In this document: piece by piece, positions 49,859 through 58,198 of the stretch
Numbering within the stretch: position 1 is the first letter of the stretch
Layout of the letters: every line of letters starts with the position of its first letter
Source of the DNA: Streptomyces xanthii
Lineage (GTDB): Bacteria; Actinomycetota; Actinomycetes; Streptomycetales; Streptomycetaceae
Direction: 5' to 3'
Length of the DNA stretch: 64,000 nt
Assembly (NCBI RefSeq): GCF_014621695.1
Contig: NZ_CP061281.1
Location: 4,030,001 to 4,094,000 of the forward strand
Notes under the pieces: model-generated
Database searches by the model: none
What the model was told of the DNA's origin: nothing
Seen by the model: the letters and a program-made list of their open reading frames with translations, nothing else
Position numbers and translations under genes: made by a program

Positions 49859-51505
49859 GTGCAGAGCAAGCCCACCGCCGTGACCCACGAAGTGACCAAC
49901 CAGGCACCGCCGTTGACCGGCCACGACGTCGCCGACGACCCGGTCCTGCTGGAGGGCGTGCGCCGCGAGGGCGCCGCCTGGTCCCTCGACGACCTGCACC
50001 GCATCGGCCGCCGCGCGGGCAGCGAGGAGGTCCGCCGCTGGGCCGAGGAGGCCAACACCTACGAGCCGGTCCTGCGCACCCACGACCGCTACGGCAACCG
50101 AGTCGACGAGGTCGACTTCCACCCCGCCTACCACTCCCTCATGGACGTGGCGATCTCCGAAGGCCTCGGCGGCAGCGCCTGGGCCGACGAACGGCCCGGC
50201 GCCCACGTCGCGCGTGCCGCCGGGTTCATGGTGTGGTCCAGCACCGAGGCCGGACACGGCTGCCCGGTCTCCATGACGTACGCCGTCGTGCCCGCCCTGC
50301 GCCACGCCCCCGACCTCGCCAAGACGTACGAACCCCTGCTGACCAGCCGCGTCTACGAGCCCGGCCTGCGCACCCCCACCGAGAAGGCCGGGCTGCTCGC
50401 CGGCATGGGGATGACCGAGAAGCAGGGCGGCACCGACGTGCGCGCCAACACCACGGCCGCCGTCCCGCAGCCCGACGGCACCTGGCGGCTGCGCGGCCAC
50501 AAGTGGTTCACCAGCGCCCCCATGAACGACCTGTTCCTGGTCCTGGCCCAGGCCTCCGGCGGCCTGTCCTGCTTCCTCGTGCCGCGCGTCCTGCCCGACG
50601 GCAGCCGCAACACCTTCCGGATCCAGCGCCTGAAGAACAAGCTCGGCAACCGCTCCAACGCCTCCAGCGAGCCCGAGTTCGACGACACCGTCGCCTGGCT
50701 CGTCGGCGCCGAGGGCAAGGGCGTGCGCACCATCATCGACATGGTGACGAGCACCCGCCTCGACTGCGTCCTCGGCTCCGCCTCCGGCACCCGCGCCGCC
50801 CTCGCCGAGGCCGCCCACCACGCCCGCCACCGCTCGGTGTTCGGCGCCAAGCTCATCGACCAGCCGCTCATGCGCAACGTGCTGGCCGACCTGTCCGTCG
50901 AGTCCGAGGCGGCGACGACGGTCGCCCTGCGTCTCGCGGGCGCCGCCGACCGCGCCCAGCATGGTGATGAATCCGAGCGCGCCTTCCTGCGCCTCGCCAC
51001 CGCCGTCGCCAAGTACTGGGTCTGCAAGCGCCAGCCCGCCGCCGTCGCCGAAGCCCTGGAATGCCTCGGCGGCAACGGATATGACGAACTGTCAGGAATG
51101 CCGCGCCTCTACCGCGACGCCCCCCTCAACGGCATCTGGGAAGGCTCCGGCAACGTCAACGCGCTCGACATGCTCCGCGCCCTCGCCCGCGAACCCGCCT
51201 CCCTCGACGCGTTCCGCACGGAGATCGAGGCCGCGTCCGGCGCCGACGCGCGGCTCGACACCGCCTGGCGCGAGCTCCAGGGCGAGCTGACGCTCACCGA
51301 GGACGCCCCGCTGCGCGCCCGCCGCGTCATCGAACGCGCCGCGCTCGTCCTGCAGGGCTCGCTCCTCGTCCGGCACGCGCCGGCCGCCGTCGCCGACACG
51401 TTCTGCGCGACGCGGCTGGCCGGCGACCGCGGACAGGCCTTCGGCACGCTGCCGCCGGCCTCTGACTTCGCGGCGCTCCTCGACCGGCTGCCCGCAGGCC
51501 TCTGA
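49859..51505 (+). CDS. AidB-like acyl-CoA dehydrogenase
   Basis: 548-residue flavoprotein of the acyl-CoA dehydrogenase fold, in the AidB subgroup (SMTYAVVPALR near residue 140, GMGMTEKQGGTDVRANTT near 185, ECLGGNGYDELSGMPRLYRD and NGIWEGSGNVNALDMLRAL near the C-terminus). It dehydrogenates an acyl-CoA or, like AidB, may protect DNA; which is not clear from sequence. Starts with GTG 49859 after AGGAGG at nine bases. In operon with the TetR gene. A ligase that would have made its substrate has been lost alongside. Convergent with the subtilisin gene, 18 bp apart. Confidence 0.9.
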   Translation: MQSKPTAVTHEVTNQAPPLTGHDVADDPVLLEGVRREGAAWSLDDLHRIGRRAGSEEVRRWAEEANTYEPVLRTHDRYGNRVDEVDFHPAYHSLMDVAISEGLGGSAWADERPGAHVARAAGFMVWSSTEAGHGCPVSMTYAVVPALRHAPDLAKTYEPLLTSRVYEPGLRTPTEKAGLLAGMGMTEKQGGTDVRANTTAAVPQPDGTWRLRGHKWFTSAPMNDLFLVLAQASGGLSCFLVPRVLPDGSRNTFRIQRLKNKLGNRSNASSEPEFDDTVAWLVGAEGKGVRTIIDMVTSTRLDCVLGSASGTRAALAEAAHHARHRSVFGAKLIDQPLMRNVLADLSVESEAATTVALRLAGAADRAQHGDESERAFLRLATAVAKYWVCKRQPAAVAEALECLGGNGYDELSGMPRLYRDAPLNGIWEGSGNVNALDMLRALAREPASLDAFRTEIEAASGADARLDTAWRELQGELTLTEDAPLRARRVIERAALVLQGSLLVRHAPAAVADTFCATRLAGDRGQAFGTLPPASDFAALLDRLPAGL

Positions 51506-51523
51506 CCGGGGGACGCGGACGGA

Positions 51524-52513
51524 TCAGTCGTCGGCGCTGTCGGCGGCGGCCTTCGCGTCCACCACCCCGAGCCCGAGTTTCTCCACGTGGTCCGGGTTCT
51601 TCGCCGTGTCCCGGATGATCCGCATGATCTCGTCCGGGTCCTTGCCCTCGCCGTGCAGCAGCGCGGCGACGGCCGCCACGTACGGGGCGGCCATCGACGT
51701 CCCGTCCAGCTCCCCGTACCCGGAGTCGTTCACCTCCCCGTTCTTCTTCTCGGTGAGCTGCACCCCGTACGTTGGCAGCGTCGACATGATGCCGACGCCG
51801 GGCGCCGAGACGGCGTCCTGCGCACCGAAGTTGGAGAACTCGGCCGGCTGCCCGTCGCGATCGCTCGCCCCGACCACGAGCACCGGAGTCTGCACCTTGT
51901 ACGGCTGGGTCGCGGCGCCGTCGTTCCCGGCGGCGGCCACGACCACGGCGCCCTTGTCGTGGGCGTGCTGGATCGCCGCGTTCAGGATGCCGCCCTGGAG
52001 GAGGTTCGACATCAACGGGCCTTCCCCGAGGGAGAGGTTGATGACGTCGGCGCCGTGGTCGGCGGCCCAGACGATGCCCCGGGTGATGTTCCCGTTGCTG
52101 CCGCTGCCGTCGGCGCCCAGGACCCGTACCGGCATGATCTTCGCGGCGGGGGCGCCGCCCGCGACGCCGATGCCGTTGTCGGTGTGGGCCGCCGCGATGC
52201 CCGCGACGTGCGTGCCGTGCCCGAAGCCGTCCTGCGGCTTCTTGTCGCCGTCCACGAAGTCGTACCCGCCGACGAGACGGCCCTTCAGATCCGGGTGCTT
52301 CAGGTCGACGCCGCTGTCGACGACCGCGATCACCGTGTCGTCGCCCTCCGTGTCCTTCCACGCGTCCGGCAGCCGCAACGTGTCCAGCGCCCACTGCCGG
52401 CCGCGCAGCGGGTCCGCCTTCTTCTCGTCGTCCCCGCACGCCGTGGTGAGCCCGCCGACCATGACCCCCACAACGATCCCGACGCAGATCCTCCGGACGG
52501 CAGCACGGGTCAT
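51524..52513 (-). CDS. Subtilisin-like serine protease, lipoprotein
   Basis: 329 residues. The signal peptide carries a lipobox-like GLTTAC with Cys 26, so it is probably anchored in the membrane outer face. Peptidase S8 triad: Asp 66 in AVVDSGVDLKHPDL, His 102 in GHGTHVAGIAA, Ser near residue 275 in DGTSMAAPYVAAVAALL, with the oxyanion Asn in AAAGNDGAATQ. No C-terminal transmembrane helix, unlike the mycosins. The role could be processing of surface proteins. GAAGAGG lies before the ATG 52513. Upstream is a large palindromic repeat. Confidence 0.9.
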   Translation of the reverse strand: MTRAAVRRICVGIVVGVMVGGLTTACGDDEKKADPLRGRQWALDTLRLPDAWKDTEGDDTVIAVVDSGVDLKHPDLKGRLVGGYDFVDGDKKPQDGFGHGTHVAGIAAAHTDNGIGVAGGAPAAKIMPVRVLGADGSGSNGNITRGIVWAADHGADVINLSLGEGPLMSNLLQGGILNAAIQHAHDKGAVVVAAAGNDGAATQPYKVQTPVLVVGASDRDGQPAEFSNFGAQDAVSAPGVGIMSTLPTYGVQLTEKKNGEVNDSGYGELDGTSMAAPYVAAVAALLHGEGKDPDEIMRIIRDTAKNPDHVEKLGLGVVDAKAAADSADD

Positions 52514-52624
52514 CGGGGCCTCTTCTCGATCGGCGCGTTCTTCTCTCGGGCTGCTTCCAGGGGACGGCCCGCCCCTCGCGACGGCGACACGGGTTCCTCC
52601 GGACGGGTGAGCCTCTCGTCGCCG

Positions 52625-52885
52625 GCTGCGGGCGGGTGGGGGCTGGTCGCGCCCCGCGGCGGAGCCGCTGATGGACACAGCCCCGCGCCCCTGAAAGGCT
52701 GCGGCTTCGCCGCGCCTTCCCCCGACAACAGGCGCCCCGCACCTTGATCGGGGAAATGCGACCCGAAGGGTCTGCATTTCAGGGGCGCGGGCCGGTGGGG
52801 CGCGACCGGCGGGCCCCCGGGGCGCACGGAGTGCGCCTTCAGGGGCGCGGGGAACTGCGCGACCAGCCCCCACCGGCCCGCACCC
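52625..52885. repeat. Palindromic repeat element, copy E (composite, intergenic)
   Basis: The 472-bp gap between the protease and YihY genes holds a composite. Segments: GGTGGGGGCTGGTCGCGCCC at about 52627, a hairpin around CGGCGGAGCCGC, then a block nearly identical to copy B (around ACCCGAAGGGTCTGCATTTC), then a right arm AGGGGCGCGGGGAACTGCGC (near 52839) with CCAGCCCCC. The same arm as copy A ends it. 52514-52624 holds the protease leader, and 52886-52985 nothing recognised. Confidence 0.75.
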
Positions 52886-52985
52886 CGCGACGAGAGGCTC
52901 ACCCCGCAGACGCTCCCCGCGCGCGAACCCCGGCCCACCCCGCGATACTGCGGCACATGGACGACCCGCCCCCCGCGCGGCGCGC

Positions 52986-53819
52986 ATGCTCACCCGCCTG
53001 AAGAACCTCCAGGCCAGAGCCGAGCGCCGCGCCCCCGTGATCACGGAGGTGATCGCCCGCCTGGTCACGGGCCGGCTCCTCGACTCGGCGACCCGCCTGG
53101 CGGCCCAGGCCTTCCTCGCCGCCGTCCCCCTCCTCTTCGCGATCGCCGCGTTCGCCCCGCACGGCATCCGCGCCCAGCTCCAGGACTCCGTACGGACGAT
53201 GTTCGGCCTCTCCGGAGTCACCGCCGACGAGCTCGGCCAGGTCATCAACTCCGACGCCGACGACGAGATCCGCGACACGAGCGGAGCGATCGGACTCGTC
53301 GTCGCCCTCGCCTCCGCGACGAGCTTCAGCCGCGCCATGGCCCGGGTCTGCGAACGCGCCTGGGGCCTGCCGAAGGCATCGACCCGCATCACAGCGTGGC
53401 GCTGGGTGGTGTGGCTGCTCGCCCTCGTCCTGTTCGTCTTCCTCCAGGGCCCGATCCGCCAGGGCTTCGGCGCCGGCGCCCTCCTCGGCGTCCCCCTGTT
53501 CTTCCTGCTCAGCACCACCGTCTGGCTGTGGACCCAGCACCTGCTGCTGGCCGGCCGGCTGCCCTGGCTGCCGCTGCTCCCCGGCGCGGTCCTGGCCGGC
53601 GCCGCCACCAGCGCGCTCGCCCTCAGCGCCCGCGTCTACCTGCCCGTCGCCCTCGATCGCGCCCTCGGCGAGTACGGCGCCCTCGGCCTGGTCCTCGCGA
53701 TGCTGTCCTGGCTGATCGTGCTGTGCGCGGCGGTCACGTTCGCGCTCACCATCGGCGCGGTACTGGCCCAGGCCCCGCCCCTGGACCGCTGGGTGAACCG
53801 CCCGCCGCCGCGCCCCTGA
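52986..53819 (+). CDS. YihY/BrkB family integral membrane protein
   Basis: 277 residues. Basic N-terminus, then about six helices. The family features are AAQAFLAAVPLLFAIAAFAP in the first helix, RAWGLP-like loop after ATSFSRAMARVCERAWG, WLLALVLFVFLQG, LLPGAVLAGAATSALALSAR and YGALGLVLAMLSWLIVLCAA. Once thought to be ribonuclease BN; actual function unknown, perhaps envelope related. No ribosome-binding site of strength was seen before the ATG at 52986. An arginine and acidic cluster is at the C-terminus. Confidence 0.85.
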   Translation: MLTRLKNLQARAERRAPVITEVIARLVTGRLLDSATRLAAQAFLAAVPLLFAIAAFAPHGIRAQLQDSVRTMFGLSGVTADELGQVINSDADDEIRDTSGAIGLVVALASATSFSRAMARVCERAWGLPKASTRITAWRWVVWLLALVLFVFLQGPIRQGFGAGALLGVPLFFLLSTTVWLWTQHLLLAGRLPWLPLLPGAVLAGAATSALALSARVYLPVALDRALGEYGALGLVLAMLSWLIVLCAAVTFALTIGAVLAQAPPLDRWVNRPPPRP

Positions 53820-53927
53820 CCCCCGTTCGGCCCACCGCCACGTGCACCCGCCACCGGCCCGGACTTGGATGACGCCATGAGGTCCGGCCCCGCCAGGCGG
53901 CCGAGGGCGAACGACGAGGGGGCCCGC

Positions 53928-55280
53928 ATGACGGCAGCCGAGGACACCGCCGCACCCCGCGGCGACGGCCCGCCGCCCCCGTCGCCCGCCCGGCTCCTGC
54001 TGACCCCCGGCTACCTCCGCCTGCTCCTCCTGTCCGTCCTCCTCGGCATCCCGGTCGCCCTCGCCGCGTTCTTCTTCGTGAGCCTCCAGCACTGGCTCCA
54101 GCACGAGATCTGGACCGAGCTCCCCGACGCCGTCGGCTACACGGAAGCCCCCTGGTGGTGGCCGCTGCCCGCGCTCGCGCTCGCCGGCCTGATCCTCGCC
54201 CCGATCGTCACCCGCTTCCCGGGCGGCGGGGGCCACCTGCCCGCCGACGGACTCGGCGCGGGCGACCCCATCGGCCCCCGCGAACTCCCCGGCGTCGTCC
54301 TCGCCGCCCTCACCGTCCTGCCCCTGGGCGGCGTCCTCGGCCCCGAGGCACCGCTGATGGCCGTGGGCAGCGCCCTGGCCCTGCTCGCCGTACGCCGCAT
54401 CAAGGGCGCCCAGAACCCGCAGGCGCTCGGCGTCGTCGCGACCGCCGGTTCCACCGCCGCGATCTCCACGATCCTCGGCGGCCCCATCGTCGCCGCGATC
54501 CTGCTCCTGGAGGCCGCCGGACTCGGCGGCGCCCAACTCGTCGTCCTGCTGCTGCCCTGCCTCGCCGCCAGCGCGTCCGGCGCGCTCGTCTTCACCGGGT
54601 TCGGCCAGTGGACCGGCCTGAGCATCGGCGGCCTGTCCCTGCCCAGCGTCCCGCCCGACGCCAACCCCGACGCCGGCGACTTCCTCTGGGGCATCCCGCT
54701 CGCCGTCCTCATCGCCGCCGCCGTCGCGCTGGCCCGCCGCCTCGGCCACGGCACCGGCCGCTGGACCGCCCGCGACCGCACGGCGACCCGTACGGTGGCC
54801 TGCGCCCTGGCCGTCGGCGTCTGCCTCTCCGCGTACGCCCTGATCACCGGGCGCTCACCGGAGGAGGCCGCGCTCTCCGGCCAGGCCATGCTCGGCGAAC
54901 TCGCCGCGCACCCCGGCGCCTGGTCGGTGGGAGCCCTGTTCGCCCTCGTCGCCTGCAAGGGGCTCGCCTGGGCCATCAGCCTCGGCGGCCTGCGCGGCGG
55001 CCCGATCTTCCCCGCCCTCCTCATCGGCGCCGCGGCGGCCGTGGCCTGCGCCGCGCTCCCCGGCCTGGGCCCGACCCCGGCCCTCGCCCTCGGTATGACC
55101 GCCGCGGGCACCGCCGTGATGGGCCTCCCCCTGTGCAGCGCCGTCCTGACGGTTCTCCTCCTCGGCAAGGACGCCCACGACCAGATGCCCCTCATCGTCA
55201 TCACGGCCGTCACCGCCCATCTGACGGTGACCTTCCTGAACCAGAAAACGGCTCGCCCCCGCACCCCCCGGACCGACTAG
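53928..55280 (+). CDS. ClC-type chloride channel/transporter
   Basis: 450 residues with the ClC two-repeat topology. Selectivity-filter parts are visible: LPLGGVLGPEAPLMAVGSAL with the gating Glu at about residue 140 (G-x-E-x-P) and GGLRGGPIFPALLIGAAAAV near the second repeat. No CBS domains. The function is chloride/proton exchange or channel. ATG 53928 has GAGGGGG at six bases and is preferred over an upstream ATG at 53865. Confidence 0.88.
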   Translation: MTAAEDTAAPRGDGPPPPSPARLLLTPGYLRLLLLSVLLGIPVALAAFFFVSLQHWLQHEIWTELPDAVGYTEAPWWWPLPALALAGLILAPIVTRFPGGGGHLPADGLGAGDPIGPRELPGVVLAALTVLPLGGVLGPEAPLMAVGSALALLAVRRIKGAQNPQALGVVATAGSTAAISTILGGPIVAAILLLEAAGLGGAQLVVLLLPCLAASASGALVFTGFGQWTGLSIGGLSLPSVPPDANPDAGDFLWGIPLAVLIAAAVALARRLGHGTGRWTARDRTATRTVACALAVGVCLSAYALITGRSPEEAALSGQAMLGELAAHPGAWSVGALFALVACKGLAWAISLGGLRGGPIFPALLIGAAAAVACAALPGLGPTPALALGMTAAGTAVMGLPLCSAVLTVLLLGKDAHDQMPLIVITAVTAHLTVTFLNQKTARPRTPRTD

Positions 55281-55337
55281 GGTGTCTCTCTTCGGCCCGG
55301 GCGAGGAGCCCACCGGAGTCCCTGGAAGGCCGCCCGT

Positions 55338-56120
55338 ATGGACACGGACCCGACCCCCACCTCCACCGCCGCACGCCGCCGCCTCGAAGAGGCCCTCCAC
55401 ACCCTCGCCGTCACCTTCCGCGGCATGACGGCGATCCCCGAAGAGGCGAACTGCACCTGCCACTGGGGCAGCGAGGAGGAGCAGGCCCTCCTCAAGGTGC
55501 CCGACGTCGAGCTCGACCCGGACCTTCTGCGCCGCACCTGGCTGGCGATCGACTGGACGGACCACGGCGCCGTCATGCGCCGCATACTCCCGCAGTTCGC
55601 AAGGGAGTTGGCCGCCGGCCGCGCAGAAGCCTGTGTGTACGGCGTGGCCGAGGCCGGCGGCTCCCTCGCCCGGGGCCACTGGCAGCAATGGCCCGAACGG
55701 CAGGCCGCAGCCGTACGCGACTTCCTCGACGCCTGGTGGACCCACACCCTCACGGACCCGACCCCACCCGTCCCCGCCCACGACGTCCTCGCCGTCTGCG
55801 CCGAGGCCTCCGGCACCCTCACCCCCTACCTGGCCACCTGGACCCGCACCACGGGCCCCGTCAGCGACGACCACCTGACCCGCGCGGCCACGGAATGGGA
55901 GTACGACCTCCTGGGCGACGACCTCCCCTGGAAGGGCAACTGGTACGACACCGACCGCGACCGCCTCCGCACGGACCTGACCGACTGGCTCCTGGGCCCC
56001 GGCACGGACCGCCTGCGCGGGGCGCGAGCCCCCGAGGAACTCATGAGCCGCATCGCCCTCCTCGCCCTGACCGACGAGGCCCGCTACACCCACCCGGACT
56101 GGCCGGGCCACCGGTACTGA
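55338..56120 (+). CDS. Hypothetical protein, unknown
   Basis: 260 residues, cytosolic by composition, not recognised. It has EANCTCHWGSEEEQALLKVP in the N-terminal part, where two Cys and a His could bind metal. A Trp-rich middle carries WLAIDWTDHGAVMRRILPQF and RDFLDAWWTHTLTD, and the C-terminal part has WEYDLLGDDLPWKGNWYDTD. Conserved Trp-rich families of this sort are common in Streptomyces without a known role. GGAAGG stands before the ATG. It is 57 bp downstream of the ClC gene on the same strand. Confidence 0.7.
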   Translation: MDTDPTPTSTAARRRLEEALHTLAVTFRGMTAIPEEANCTCHWGSEEEQALLKVPDVELDPDLLRRTWLAIDWTDHGAVMRRILPQFARELAAGRAEACVYGVAEAGGSLARGHWQQWPERQAAAVRDFLDAWWTHTLTDPTPPVPAHDVLAVCAEASGTLTPYLATWTRTTGPVSDDHLTRAATEWEYDLLGDDLPWKGNWYDTDRDRLRTDLTDWLLGPGTDRLRGARAPEELMSRIALLALTDEARYTHPDWPGHRY

Positions 56121-56131
56121 CCAGGACGGCG

Positions 56132-57001
56132 TCAGGCGGGCGCGTACTCCTTCCACACCTGGGCGTCCGTGCCGTTGCACGCGTGGATCTGGACCCGGAC
56201 GCCGTTGGCGAATTCCGCGTACGGCACGTCCAGGCACTTGCCCGACGCCGGGTTGGTGAGGGAACCCGGGGTCGGGGTGTCGTGGCGCCACTGCTGTGCG
56301 CCGGTGCCGTTGCACGCGTAGATCTGGACCTTGGTGCCGTCGGCCGTGCCGCCGCCGGCCACGTCCAGGCACTTGCCCGAGTGGGGGTTCACGAGGGTGC
56401 CCGGGTCGGAGGCGGGCTTCCAGACCTGTCCCGGGGAACCGTTGCAGTCCCACAGTTGGACCGCTGTCGCGTTCTCCGTGCCGGAGCCGGCGACGTCCAG
56501 GCAGTGCCGCCCGCCGTCGGGGCTGTAGGTGAACTCCGTGGGCCGGGGCGTGGTCTCCGCGGTGGTCACGGTGAACGAGCACCAGGCCGACCAGGCGGAC
56601 GGCCCGTCGGCGTTCTCGGCCCGGATCCGCCACCGGTAGTCACCCGCGCCGAACGTGCTCGTGGGGATCTGGACGCCCCACCCGTGCCCGGCCGGCCCCG
56701 TGTCGACCTGGTAGCTGCGGAACGCCGGCTCGTCCGGACGTGCGAGCTCCACGGTCCCGGCGAGGCCGGGCTGCGGTTCCACGGTCGGGACCGAGGCGGC
56801 GAACAGCGGGCTGAAGGCGTTGTCGGCACGGAACGCGGGAGGGGTCCCGGTACCGCAGAACTGGAAGCCCGCGTAAGGGCCGTCGGATATCCGCAGCGCT
56901 TCGGGGACGTCGGGGACCGCCGCCCAGGCGGGCGTCGGAAGACCGGCGCACGCGGCGGCCAGACCGGCGGCCGCGACGACCAGAGAACGAGTGCGGGCCA
57001 T
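56132..57001 (-). CDS. Secreted ricin-type lectin protein
   Basis: 289 residues. A Sec signal (ARTRSLVVAAAGLAAACAG) is followed by a Trp-containing fibronectin-III-like domain (about 40-150; WRIRAENADGPSAWSAWCSF). The C-terminal 125 residues are a ricin B-type beta-trefoil with three QxW-type motifs, each near a CNG: LWDCNGSPGQVW, IYACNGTGAQQW and IHACNGTDAQVW, each preceded by CLDV. It should bind galactose- or xylose-type sugars; no catalytic domain. ATG 57001 follows GGAGTG. Convergent with the hypothetical gene. Confidence 0.9.
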   Translation of the reverse strand: MARTRSLVVAAAGLAAACAGLPTPAWAAVPDVPEALRISDGPYAGFQFCGTGTPPAFRADNAFSPLFAASVPTVEPQPGLAGTVELARPDEPAFRSYQVDTGPAGHGWGVQIPTSTFGAGDYRWRIRAENADGPSAWSAWCSFTVTTAETTPRPTEFTYSPDGGRHCLDVAGSGTENATAVQLWDCNGSPGQVWKPASDPGTLVNPHSGKCLDVAGGGTADGTKVQIYACNGTGAQQWRHDTPTPGSLTNPASGKCLDVPYAEFANGVRVQIHACNGTDAQVWKEYAPA

Positions 57002-57141
57002 GCTCACTCCAACACGTGATGGACGATGCGGACGCCCACGAGTCCACACCGCGGGACGGCCCGGAGTAAGCCCGGCGGGGCAGGCGTAAGGGTTACGTCA
57101 CATCCCCGCACGGGCGTCGCCGTCCGACACGACGACCGGTC

Positions 57142-57175
57142 GCGGGCCCGCGGCACAGGTGAGGAGCGGGCCCGC
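57142..57175 (-). terminator. Hairpin after PD40 gene
   Basis: GCGGGCCCGC at 57142-57151 and again at 57166-57175 (each itself palindromic), 14-base loop, right after the stop of the minus-strand PD40 gene (57190). Confidence 0.55.
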
Positions 57176-57189
57176 GACGGGTGCCGGTG

Positions 57190-58131
57190 CTACTCCTCCA
57201 GCCAGTCCGTCGGGGTCGACCCCTGGGACGTCAGGACCTGGGGGTCGCTTCCGTCCGTCGCGCCGGCGACGTACGTGCTGCGCGTGTAGTCGACGGTGTT
57301 CACCGCGGAGAAGGCGATCCGGGTGCCGTCGGGGGAGAAGACCGGGCCCTGGACGCCGGTGAGGTAGGTCGTCCAGTTGTTCTGCAACTGTGTCGTGGCG
57401 CCGGTCGCCACGTCGACGGTGGCCAGGCCGTTGTCGGTGACGTAGGCGATGCGCTGTCCGTCGGGGGACCAGTCGACGGGCCCGGACGACGCGTCGCGCG
57501 CGGTGCTGACCTGGCGCACCTCACGGGTCGCGACGTCCATGATCCAGACGTCCCGGCCGGACTCCCAGCCGTCCGGCGTCTCGTACGTGCTGGTCCGCAC
57601 GAACGCGATGGTCTTGCCGTCCGGCGAGAACGTGCCCGCGCCGCCGGCCGGTGTGAGCACCTCCTGACCCGTGCCGTCGGTCCTGATCCACTCCATACCG
57701 CGAGGGCTGGAGTAGACGATCCGCTTGCCGTCGGGCGACCAGTCGGGCAGCGCGACGTACGGAGCCTCGTTCGCCTCGGGCGCGATGCCCGGGACCAGCA
57801 CGCGCCGGTCACTGCCGTCGCTGCCGGCGAGCACCAGGTTCCGGGCGTACGCGCAGCCCTCGGGCTGCGGGATGCAGGTGTCGTCACGCTGGACGAACGC
57901 CACGGTGGAGCCCTTCGGGGACAGGACACCCTCCTGGGCGTTCTGCGCGAGGGTCCGGATGACGCCGCCGCTCGCCGGGTCGAGCGTGACCAGTGCGGGA
58001 GAACCGGAGGAGTAGTCGGTGACGGTGATCCGACCGGCCGCGGACTCCTGCCCCGCCACAGCGGTCCCTGCTGTCGGCAGGCCGGCGGCGACGACGATCC
58101 CCACGGTCAACACGACGCGTTTGAGAAGCAC
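57190..58131 (-). CDS. Secreted PD40/TolB-type beta-propeller protein
   Basis: 313 residues. Signal peptide KRVVLTVGIVVAAGLPTAGT, then repeated propeller motifs: VLSPKGSTVAFVQRDD, PDWSPDGKRIVYSS, GTFSPDGKTIAFVRT, VDWSPDGQRIAYVTDN, PVFSPDGTRIAFSA. Each WSPDG-like motif is one blade of the WD40-like/TolB type. Two Cys (CIPQPEGCAY) may pair. Probably binds peptide or protein partners outside the cell. Start is GTG with AAGGG close by. Confidence 0.82.
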   Translation of the reverse strand: MLLKRVVLTVGIVVAAGLPTAGTAVAGQESAAGRITVTDYSSGSPALVTLDPASGGVIRTLAQNAQEGVLSPKGSTVAFVQRDDTCIPQPEGCAYARNLVLAGSDGSDRRVLVPGIAPEANEAPYVALPDWSPDGKRIVYSSPRGMEWIRTDGTGQEVLTPAGGAGTFSPDGKTIAFVRTSTYETPDGWESGRDVWIMDVATREVRQVSTARDASSGPVDWSPDGQRIAYVTDNGLATVDVATGATTQLQNNWTTYLTGVQGPVFSPDGTRIAFSAVNTVDYTRSTYVAGATDGSDPQVLTSQGSTPTDWLEE

Positions 58132-58198
58132 TTGAGCCCTTCTGGGGCAGCCGGTGTCTCCGGCCCCCGCTACAAGAGCGGAAGCCGATCAAGGAACG